Part shown: piece by piece, positions 28,801 to 40,800 of the stretch | Layout of the letters: every line of letters starts with the position of its first letter | Position numbering within the stretch: the stretch's first letter is position 1 | Origin: Gimesia aquarii | Lineage (GTDB): Bacteria > Planctomycetota > Planctomycetia > Planctomycetales > Planctomycetaceae | DNA: 64,000 nt | Direction: 5' to 3' | NCBI RefSeq assembly: GCF_007748175.1 | Contig: NZ_CP037422.1 | Location: 5,596,334 to 5,660,333 of the forward strand | Position numbers and translations under genes: made by a program | Notes under the pieces: generated by a model | Told to the model about the DNA's origin: nothing | Database searches by the model: none | What the model saw: the letters and a program-made list of their open reading frames with translations, nothing else

Positions 28801-31800
28801 ACGTCAACTGTAAGTGTATCTGTGGCGTTCAATTCAACGGAGCCTGTGGTGGATTGAACATTTTCGGTAATGTCGAGTGTGCCCATGACATTGACCAGAA
28901 TATCTGAATCGGCGTCTAACCCAACCTGTGCCGAAATGTTACCGATAGTCAAGTTGCCCATGTTATCCAGGAAAAGGCCGCCTGTACCAGCATCTGCTTC
29001 CAGAAACGAAATAGCCGTGTCAATCGCATCTGCTAATTGACCAATGCCCGTATTGGAGTTCAGGACCAGTTGATTGGCGGTAACATTTTTGGCGGTCGTG
29101 CCATCATTGTCTGTGATATTCCCATTGGTTGAAGTGATATCAACGCGACCACCTGTGGTAGTAATCACAGAGACAGCGATATTATCGTAGGCCGAGAGCT
29201 GAACCAGGCCTCCCTGAGATTCCACGGTACTACCGGAATCCATAGTAATACTACCCGCATTAGAGCCATCATTGTCGGCCGTCAAGGTGATCGAGCCACT
29301 CGCCTGACTGACAATTCTTGCGTTCGAGCTGAGAGTGATATCATTATCTGCCAGAACAGAGATGTTTCCGTCCACGCTGGACAGTTCTGATGCGATAAGA
29401 ATATCGGCTGTTGCTCCCTGAGCACCCAGCAAAATGGTACCAGAACCATTAACGGTGATCCCACCATTGGTAATCGAAATATTACCGGCAGAAACATTGA
29501 CGTCAACACTACCACCACCTGTTCCAGCTGTGGTAGTAAAGCTGCTATTTAGCGCTGTGAAACCGGTGCTGGCATCAATGTCAATGATGCCACCATTCCC
29601 CGTCAGAACTGTGCCGTTTGAGAAATCGACCATTCCCGCATTGGAAGTGACTGCAATAGAGCCTCCTGAAAATGTGCCGACGGTTGTATCGATACCTGCA
29701 CCAGTAGAGGTGATATCACCTTGTGCCTGGATTGTGACACCACCTCCCTCACCAGTATTCACTCCATCGTCTTCGAGAGTGACCATGCCGGTGGCATTGA
29801 TTGAGATGTCACCAAGAGAATTGACACCAGTATCTCTGGTCGTGACGTTTCCGTTGTTGGCATCTATTGTGATCGAGGTGGCGGAAGTGTTGGTCGTTGT
29901 CAATGAGCGTGTGACGACGTTGGCACCATCAATATCAATCATTCCCGAACCAGCATCCAGGTTTGAGCCGACCTGCATGGTAAAGTCACCAGTCCCTGAT
30001 GTGTCTGAATCAGCAGTTGCTGTAACATTGCCATCAGTTGTGAAAGAATCGTTCAGAATGATATCGCCGGTCGAACTGATATCGACGGAAATCCCGATTC
30101 CCCCAGTCACCGAGGAATTAAATGTGATGTCACCGGTGGTCGTCGAAGTAAAGTTCGTAGACATTCCCAGTAAGACGTCATCATGATAGGTTTGCGCGCC
30201 AGTTGTGATAATACTGCCGCCGTTGATATTCGTCGTTCCGTTCACGTTGGTCGTGAGGCTGGTTAACGCGGCACTGTTCCCGACTGTGTCATTGAAGGTG
30301 GTGTTACCGTCGGTATTGATGTCGAGTGTAAAGGTCCCATTCAGCGTCGAATTGAATATGATGTTTCCGGTTGCGGTGCTGGTGAGGACCGTGTTGGCTC
30401 CTAGCAGAACCGCATCATTGAAAGTTTGATTGCCGGTTGTGTTGACACTGCCCCCGTTGAAATTGGTCGTTCCGTTCACGTTGGTCGTGAGGCTGGTTAA
30501 CGCGGCACTGTTCCCGACCGTGTCATTGAAGGTGGTGTTACCGTCGGTATTGACGTCGAGTGTGAAGGCCCCATTCAGCGTCGAATTGAATGTAATGTCT
30601 CCAGTGGCGGTACTGGTGAGCACGGTGTTGGCTCCCAGGACAACCGCATCATTAAAGATTTGATTGCCGGTCGAATTGATACTCCCACCATTGATATTCG
30701 TCGTTCCATTGGCATCAGTCGTGAGGCTGGTTAACGCGGCACTGTTGCCAACCGTGTCGTTGAAGGTGGTGTTACCGTCGGTATTGATGTCGAGAGTGAA
30801 GGCGCCATTCAGCGTTGAATTGAATGTAATGTCTCCAGTTGCGGTACTGGTGAGAATCGTATTGGCACCCAGCAGAACCGCATCATTAAAGACTTGGTTG
30901 CCGGTTGTGTTGACACTGCCCCCGTTGATATTCGTCGTTCCATTGGCATCAGTCGTGAGGCTGGTTAACGCGGCACTGTTGCCGACTATGTCGTTGAAGG
31001 TCGTGTTGCCGTCGGTATTGACGTCGAGAGTGAACGCCCCATTCAGCGTCGAGTTGAATGTGATATCGCCGGTTGCGGTACTGGTGAGGACCGTGTTGGC
31101 TCCCAGCACAACCGCATCATTAAAGATTTGATTGCCGGTCGTATTCACGCTGCCGCCGTTGATGTTGGTGGTGCCATTGGCGTTGGTGATGAGATTGGTT
31201 AATGCAGCATTGTTTCCGACCGTGTCGTTGAAGGTGGTGTTCCCATCGGTATTGATGCCGAGTGTGAATGCTCCATTCAGTGTGGACTCGAATATAATGT
31301 TTCCCGTTGACGTACTGGTCAGAATCGTGTTGGCTCCCAGGACAACGGCATCATTAAAGATTTGATTGTCGGTCGTATTCACACTCCCGCCATTGATATT
31401 CGTCGTTCCGTTCACGTTGGTCGTAAGACTGGTTAACGCAGCACTGTTGCCAACGGTGTCGTTGAAGGTGGTGTTACCATCCGTATTGATATCGAGTGAA
31501 AAGGCCCCATTCAGCGTCGAATTGAATATGATGTCTCCGGTTGCGGTGCTGGTGAGAATCGTGTTGGCGCCTAAGACAACCGCATCATTAAAGATTTGAT
31601 TGTCGGTCGTATTCACACTCCCACCATTGATATTCGTCGTTCCGTTCACGTTGGTCGTAAGACTGGTTAACGCAGCACTGTTGCCAACGGTGTCGTTGAA
31701 GGTGGTGTTACCATCCGTATTGATATCGAGTGAAAAGGCCCCATTCAGCGTCGAATTGAACATGATGTCTCCGGCCGCGGTACTGGTCAGAATTGTGTTG

Positions 31801-34800
31801 GCACCCAGGACAACGGCATCGTTAAAGACCTGGTTGCCAGTCGTATTGACACTGCCGCCATTGATGTTTGTCGTTCCGTTCACGTTGGTCGTGAGGCTGG
31901 CTAACTCAGCATTGTTCCCGACCGTGTCGTTGAAGGTGGTGTTGCCATCCGTGTTGATGCCGAGTGTGAAGGCGCCATTGAGTGTGGACTCGAATGTAAT
32001 GTCTCCCGTGGCGGTACTGGTGAGAACGGTGTTGGCTCCCAGCAGAACCGCATCGTTAAAGATTTGATTGCCGGTCGTGTTCACGCTACCGCCGTTGATG
32101 TTGGTGGTGCCGTTGGCGTTGGTGGTGAGATTGGTTAATGCAGCATTGTTTCCGACCGTGTCGTTGAAGGTGGTGTTCCCATCGGTATTGATGTCGAGTG
32201 TGAAGGCACCATTCAGTGTCGAATTGAAAGTGATATCTCCGGCCACGGAACTGGTCAGAATCGTGTTGGCTCCCAGGACAACCGCATCATTAAAGATTTG
32301 ATTGCCTGTCGTATTGATACTCCCGCCATTGATATTGGTCGTTCCGTTCACGTCAGTCGTGAGACTGGTTAACGCGGCACTGTTCCCAACCGTATCGTTG
32401 AACGTGGTGTTGCCGTCGGTATTGATTTCGAGTGTGAAAGCACCATTCAGTGTCGAATTGAAAGTGATATCTCCGGCCACGGTACTGGTCAGAATCGTGT
32501 TGGCTCCCAGGACAACCGCATCGTGAAACGTCTGGTTGCCGGTGGTATTGATGCTGCCACCATTGATATTCGTCGTGCCATTGGCATCAGTGGTGAGACT
32601 GGTAAGTGCATTGCTATTTCCAACGGTGTCATTGAACGTGGTGTTACCGTTGGTATTGACGTCGAGTGTGAAGGCGCCGTTGAGTGTGGACTCGAATATA
32701 ATATTTCCCGTTGCCGTACTGGTGAGAACAGTACCGGCTCCCAGCAGAACCGCATCATTGAAAGTTTGATTGCCAGTCGTATTAATACTGCCACCATTGA
32801 TGTTAGTGGTTCCGTTGGCATCGGTGGTGAGACTGGTTAACGCGGCATTGTTCCCAACCGTGTCGTTGAACGTGGTGTTGCCATCCGTGTTGATGTCGAG
32901 TGTGAACGCCCCATTCAGAGTGGAATTGAATGTGATATCTTCGGTTGCGGTGCTGATGAGAATCGTGTTGGCACCCAGAACAACGGCATCGTTAAAGGTC
33001 TGGTTACCGGTAGTGTTGACGCTGCCTCCGTTGATGTTTGTGGTACCACCAACATTGGTGGTCAAACTGGTCAGGCCAGTGTTACTTCCAATGGCTCCAT
33101 TGAAAATTGTATTACCTGTCGTGTCGATATTTAAATCGATACTTCCGTCGACGGTTGAACTGAATTCAATAGTGCTTCCACCGGTACTGGTGAGCGTGGA
33201 ATGAGTGACGAAATTGACGGCGTTGTTGTAAAGCTGAGAACCCGTTGTCGTGACAGTCCCGCCATTGAAGGTTGTGCTGGTGACACCTGAAGAGCTGATG
33301 TCGGTTGAGGCTGCGTTGATGTCTGCCAGAATGTCAACGCTTTCTGCAGTGACGAATAAATCCCCCGTGCCCAGATCGACTGCTGTCTGGAAAGTAACCG
33401 GGTCATCACTTCCGGCGAAAATCGTCAGGCTGGCATCAAAGAGACTGTCGAGACTGTCAACCTGAACGGTATCGACTCCGACTGGTGTGCCCACGCTGTC
33501 AGTTCTAACAGTGAGGGAGTTAGTCGGATTCAAAAAGAGAACTGATTCACTGAGTGTGGAATCAATGAAAGAGTAATTATCCCCGGCAACACCGTCATCA
33601 GAGAGCGAAATCGTTTCAGTGGCATCGGTGAAGTCGAAATCACGGTCTGCAACAAGCAGGTGGTCAATAATCGGCTCAAGTCCCGTGAAGGTGATCGTTG
33701 TGGAACCATCGCTCATACTGGCATCAGTGATTGTGATGATTCCATCTTCTCCCTCGGCTGGTACAGCATCCGGTGTGAAGACATATGAAACGGAGTCGGC
33801 TTCAACAGGCGTATTGTGATTGATGACAAGTGTATCACCATCTAATCCGACCGTTCCCAGAGCATTACCATTATTATTCTGAGATCCTCCATTGAAGAGT
33901 ATCCCACCTGTTGGATTAGCAAACTGATTATCGGGTTGATTGATAATCATGACATCGTCACCGCCCAGTCCGTTAAAGGTGATGGATGTAATGTCAATCA
34001 GTATGACCGGATCTAAAACGGTTTCGTTGAGACCTCCCGCATCTCGCGTTAACACGAATGTGGCTGTGTTTTCACTTGTGAATGTCAGCTCCAGCAGATC
34101 ATCTTCATCTGTACCGAAAATGACGATATCGCCAGAGCCAAAGACTCCGGGAAAGAGGGTCGGTGGATTTTGAAACGCGCCAATGTGAGGTGTTGTCGTG
34201 TTCGTGTCACTGGCAAATTCTGAAGAGGTGTAGGCAGCTGAAGAGCCAAAGCCGATTGTGAATTGCTCTTCAAGGGAATCAGGGTCAGTTGGTAAAAATT
34301 GTGGATTACTTTCGTAAGCAAATAGAGGGTCACCAAAAACATTAGTGTTATCTAACGTCACATTGGAATCGAGGTCGTTGTCGTTAAATGCATTGAAAGT
34401 GACGTTGGAGTTGAGAGGCGCGATGACTCCAAAGCCTTCAATCGGTGGTAAAGGTGGTTCGGCCTGAATATAAAGGTCAATGTTGGTTCCGCTGTTTCCG
34501 GAAACAATCGTCGTGCCGGGGGCATCGTCCAGGTTCCAGTGAGCGACCAGACGTGAATCTCCCGCGAGGTCTGCGACGCCGTTTAATCTGATTGCATCCC
34601 GGTCTGTTTGGTCTAAAACGTCATTGAACCAGCCGATGTCATCCATGAGTCCTTCAAAGAAACGTCCACCGTCACCCGGATCACGACCGACATTCATTAG
34701 ACCGTTGATCGTGTCGGTGAAATGTGTGCTGTCGAATCCAGCCAGATTTTCATCAAAAGAGGAGAGATACGGCTCTTCAGAACCATTCAAGTAAATATGC

Positions 34801-37800
34801 ATCTCGCCGGTGTCGGCATCCCACGTGTATTGGACGTTGGTCCAGACACCTTGAACGCCTGACTGACCACCTTGCTGAATTGTGAAGTCGGCACCGTCTT
34901 GTGTTCGGCCGAAGAACTGACCGCCACCGTTAGAGCGATACTGAAACTCCAAGCCGCCATTATCGGGACCTTCAAAGAACTGGTTGCGGCGTCCAGTATC
35001 GTCCATATTGACCCAGAAGTTTAATGTGCCTTGTCTGCCAACATCAAAACTGGCATCCTGGAACGTGGCAAAATCGTCGATTCCGTCGAATTGTAACGCG
35101 CCACCAAACTGACCTGCAGCAGTCTGGAATTCAGGTCCAAAAGGAACGATGCCATTGGTGGCAATCAGCATCTGAATGCCGTTTTTGTTATCGAGGGCGA
35201 TCTCCCCTGATGCCTGATCAAAATCCCAATGAGCGACGAGTCTCGCATCCGCAGCGAGAGCAGCAACACCATTATTTCTGATGTTGTCGCGATCAGTTTG
35301 ATCCAGGGCTTCGTCAAACCAGCCGACATCATCCATTAGTCCATCGAAGTATCTGTCACCGCTGGCATCGCGGCCGACAGTAATTAATTCATTCACCGTA
35401 TTAACGGTTGCGACCCACTGAGTGAGATCTGAATCGAAAGTTGTATTGAGGTACCCGACTTCTACACCATCAATGTAGATGTGCATTTCAGGATTCACAC
35501 CGCCATTGAAGTCCCACGTGTATTGGAGATTCTGCCAGACACCTTCTGTACCACCAGCGCTACCGTCTTGAATGACAAAATTACTGCCACCATTGCCAGC
35601 ACGGCCGGGGCTACCAAAGAACTGCCCACCACTGTTGGTACGAAACTGGAATTCAAAGCCAGCACTATTTAAGCCTTCAAAGAACTGATTGCGGCGCCCC
35701 TGGTCATCCATATTCACCCAGAAACTGAGTGTTCCCGATTCCCCAACATCGAAGGCAGCGTCCTGGAACAGTCCAAAGTCATCAACGCCATCAAATTCCA
35801 ATGCACCGCCGAAGACACCACCGGTGGGATTCCATAAAGGCTCGGTAGTGGGTTGTGGTCCCAAATATGTGAATCCGTTGAAAATGTTATCCGTAATATT
35901 GACCGTTCCCACGGGGACGGAGAGGGAAGGATCAAAGAAAATTCCACCCGGTTGTGCGAAAATGCCGTTGGCGTTTGTCGTCGCGGAGTCCTGCCAGTCA
36001 AAGGTGTTATGGATAATGTCAATTCCGTCAGCGGTCATACCACCATTGGTGATGGTGACAGTATAGTTTTGATCGCCCGCTTCCTGGAAAGCACCAGCTT
36101 CGAGGCCGTTGCCGAAGTAATTAAATGAGATCACACCACTGAAAGCAAAGTTATTAGGATTACCAAACGTTCCCTGAGGCCCAATAGCAATCGGTCCCCA
36201 ACGGAAATGGTCTGCCCGAAATTCATTGCGCGTGATCAGGAAGTTCTCGCCGCTGCCACCGCTTCCATCACGAATCGCCGCACGTCCGAATTTTCCTTCG
36301 AAAATGGAATCGGAGACTTCCAGATTATCAGCGCCTACAAATACGACGGCGCTTCGGTAGTTGTCCCCAAATAACAGGCTGTTGAGTGTGGTATTATCGG
36401 CCGTTGTGAGAACGACATAACCTTGGTAGTCAGTCGCTGACGTATGCGTTTCCCAACCAAGCTGAGCCCCTGAGATCGTGACATTATCTGCTGTGATGTT
36501 GACGGCAACGTCAAAATTATTTGTAGGGTCACCCGCTTTTCGAATTTCAACGACATCACTGCCTGCGCCCAAAATCGAGACCGATTCGTCAATATCGAGT
36601 GTGTCAGCTGTTATATAAACGCCCGAAGCAACATTAATGGTTCCACCATTGCCTGCTACATCGACGGCGTCTTGCATGTCGGCGCCTCCGGTCGATCCCA
36701 ATACATTGACAGTTGTAGCATCGCCGGAAACGTTCGTGGAAACGAGGTCGCCATCCAGATTGACTTCGTTTGCGTTAAAGGCAATTCCGGCTGCTGTGAG
36801 TGCGATACCATTGGCCACATTAATCGTTTCAACGTTGAATTCAATATGATTGCCGGTATCGAGTGACACGCTGGCATTCGCATTGAGCGTGTCCGCGCCA
36901 TCATTGCCGTTGATGATGAGTGACGCCGTGAAACTAGCGGTTAACGAGTTGATGTCAATAATGTCATCGCCATCACCAGTGTTGATTGTCAGTGAATTCG
37001 TGGGGTCAGAAAAGGTCAGCATTTCTCCGGCCGTGGAAGTCACAGTAGTTTGACTACCGCCTGCATCGGAAATGGTAATCGTTTCAGTGACATCACTGTA
37101 ATTCAGTGTGACGTTCGCAGCATTAATGGTTGATGTGATTGGCTCCAGGCCAGTGTAAGTAATGAAGTCCGTCAATGCGCCATCAATGCGGATACTGCCA
37201 GATGTGATATCGGCGAAGAAGTATTCCACCGAGGTCGCCGTTCCCAGCAAATTCAGGACATCTCCCGGATTTGTAGAGGTTTGGCCTTCACCATCGTAGT
37301 CAACGGTAATGCCTTGTGCTGCCAGGGCACTATCTACAGTCAGACTGTCATCTCCGTCGCCGGCATTGACTGTGATGCTGTTCGTTTGAGTTAAAGAACT
37401 GGTGCCAATCAGTATTCCACCAAGGCGGTATTCAATGTCTGTTCCGACGACCAGGATTTCAATTGTATCGTTGTTTGTTGTTCCATCAATTTGAACGTCT
37501 ACGATTCCCGAAATCGCGAAGTCTTCAATCTCAATATAAGTAATTGTGGGAAACGTGCCAGATACGGAACCAGAACCATCACTATTGGAGGTAACCAGAG
37601 CAGTACCAGCAGCAGAAGTATCTACATTGAGTTGATCGCCGAGCGGATTGCTGGTGGGATCGCCGCCGACAATGTTAAACGCTTCGGTGTCAGGGATGAC
37701 ATTGAAACTGTCGGAATCACTACCCCCTATGAGATTGATAAAGTTACTGAATTCGAGTGTGTTGGTGCTTTGATAGGAGTTGGTTCCGTTGATCGTCCAG

Positions 37801-40800
37801 TTGGCAGCACTGTCGATTCCAGTCAGAGAGTTGGTGCCGGTGCTGCCGGTGATTTGATCGATATTCTGGAACGTGGTGGATGTTGCCGATTCGTTGCCAT
37901 CAAAACCATCTGTACTTCCCAGACTCGTTAAGATAACTGAAAGATCTGTTGTTTCGTTCGACAGGTCGATGTGATCTATGCCAGCTCCACCATTGATGGT
38001 TCCATCAATTTGGCCTCCCGCCCGCATCACGAAAGTATCTGAATCGTCATTGCCGGTTAAATTTTCCACACTCATAAATGTGACTGAGTCAGACAACAGG
38101 CTACCGGTGTTGACTCCATCAATATCCCAGTCATTCACCTGCTTTGAAGCCACTAGTGTGTCGGATCCGATACTACCATCAAAACTGATTCCCCCTACAG
38201 GAATGATGTGACCTCCGCTTGCATCGAGTCGAACCGTATTGTCGAGTCCATTTCCGATAATGACTACACTGGAAACGTTGGTGAAATTGTGTGAAGGGAC
38301 GATTTCGTTGAGTGTACCCGTTTCCAGAACACGCAGTTGACTGCCATCCCTTACAAGAGTGATATCGTTAACAGACCAGTCAGCAGAATCAACGACCAGA
38401 GTTTCAACGAGGTCGTTCAGATTGATCGTAATCGTGGCAGGGGTAGTTAGACCGGCGTTGTCGTCGACCAGGATGTCGAGAGTGAACGTGGGATTGGTCT
38501 CGAAATCGAGTAAGCTCTGGTCGGCAACGACGATCTGTCCATCTGAGGTAATGTCAAATGCCGCAGCACCCGTGCCTCCGGTTTCACTAAACGTCAATGT
38601 GTCTCCCGGGAGATCATCGTCAGTGGCAACGATGACAGCTCCCACATTCGTCCCGTTGATGGCATTTTCATCGACACTGCGTATCTGATTGGCGACAACG
38701 GGAGCATTATCGTTCAATGGATTAAGGTCGATCGTAATTGTAGCAGGGGTTGTTAAACCAGCGTTGTCGTCAACGAGTATATCAAGAGTGAACGTAGGAT
38801 TGGTTTCGAAATCGAGTAAGCTCTGGTCGGCAACGACGATCTGTCCATCTGAGGTAATGTCAAATGCCGCAGCACCCGTACCTCCGGTTTCGCTAAACGT
38901 CAATGTGTCTCCCGGGAGATCATCGTCCGTGGCAACGATGACAGCTCCCACGTTGGTGCCATTGATGGCATTTTCATCGACACTGCGTATCTGATTGGCG
39001 ACAACAGGAGCATTATCGTTCAATGGATTAAGGTCGATCGTAATTGTAGCAGGGGTTGTTAAACCGGCATTGTCGTCGACCAGGATGTCGAGAGTGAACG
39101 TGGGATTGGTCTCGAAATCGAGCAGGCTCTGGTCGGCAACGATGATCTGTCCATCTGAGGTGATGTCAAATGCCGTAGCACCCGTGCCTCCGGTTTCACT
39201 AAACGTCAATGTGTCTCCCGGGAGATCATCGTCCGTGGCAACGATGACAGCTCCCACGTTGGTGCCGTTGATCGCGTTTTCATCGACACTGCGTATCTGA
39301 TTAGCAACTACAGGAGCATTATCATTCAGTGGGTTGAGATCGATCGTAATCGTTGCGGTATCGGTTGCTCCAGCACTGTCGGTGACCAGGATTTCAAGAT
39401 CAAAGGAGGTCGTGGTTTCGAAGTCGAGTTGACTCTCGTCAGCAACAGTGATTTCACCGGACGTACTGACGTTAAATGCTGTCTGGCCTGTACCTCCAGT
39501 AACGCTGAATTCCAGACTGTCGGGAGGTACATCCGGATCAGTGGAAACGATGGTTCCCAAAGATGTTGAGTTGCTCGTGTTTTCATCAATGTCAAACAAT
39601 TGATTGTTGACAACAGGCGGAGTATTCACGGTCAGGGCAACATCATTGCCATCACCTCCTTGATAGGTGATGTAAACCTGGTTTCCATTGAAGGAAAGCA
39701 GAGTTCCTTCCGCCAGCCCAGCAAAGGTTCCTGTGATGGCATCAGCGCCGTCATTCTCAATCAACAGGAATTCATTCCCCGCTGCTGCGGTAAACGCACT
39801 GATGAGGTTAAGTGTTGCTCCTGTGAGATCGACGGTGCCGGTCACCTGAATTTGATCATAGTCTGTTCCTGCCGTTGTGCCATCGATTTCAATGTCTAAA
39901 GTGGATCCAGCACTGAGTGTTAAATCTCCAGTACTGATGATTCCGGGGCTGGAACCGGGAGTCAATACACCACCGTTGTTGACGGTGACGGGCGCGTCTA
40001 CCGTGCCATTTCCTCCCAGCACTGCACCCGTTGAAACAATGACTTCCGAAGTAGTTAACGATCCTTCGATTCTGAGTAAACCACCTTGTACGCTTGTGGA
40101 ACCTGTAGCAGAACTTGTTCCAGAGAGAACGACGGTACCCATACTATTTTTGATGAGATTCGTTCCATTCAATTGTGCCTGGACTGTTCCAGACCGAAGA
40201 TCCAGATCGGATTGGGCAGACAGGATGCCGCTGGTGGCGATGATGGTTCCTTCTTCCAGCACAAAACCATCAACAGTTTCGTCGAACGCGCCCAAGTCTA
40301 GAGTTGCTCCACCTGAAAGCGTCAGCGTTACTGTATCAGCCAGCAGGTCACTACCAGTCAATTGGTAGGTATCACCTGACTGTCCCGATATGATCAATTC
40401 ATTGGGAGCAAAGGTGGTATCAAACGAATTCAAGGTTACGACGGAGCTACCACCGGCTGTATTGATTGTGAGCGAATCTGTGGGCGAAGCAAAGGTGGTG
40501 AATTCGAAAGCCGCACTCAGGCTGCGGATTTGCATTTCACCCGAAACTAATGAATTTTCCAGAACGGCATCCAGTGTGGCATTGGGTAGATTGATTACAA
40601 TATCGTTTGCGGTGCTGGTTCCACCAAATACCGGTTCTAAGCTAGAATAAGTGATTTCCGTGATTCCATTCCCACTGAAATCAACCGATCCTGCGCCTGG
40701 TCCTGTCAGATTATGGGTGATTGTATCGAATACACCATTAGAAAATTCGAGCGCATCGTTTCCGCCTGTTCCACCATCAAAAGAGATGGTGATATCAGTT

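Noticed and set aside
30237-33044. Possible CRISPR-like array
   Set aside because: Units are 234 bp, contiguous and fully coding, with no short repeats separated by unique spacers.
30205-33204. Row of plus-strand open frames of 77 or 155 codons
   Set aside because: They are antisense shadows of the 234-bp coding repeats of the giant gene; their period equals the repeat length and they have no ribosome-binding sites.
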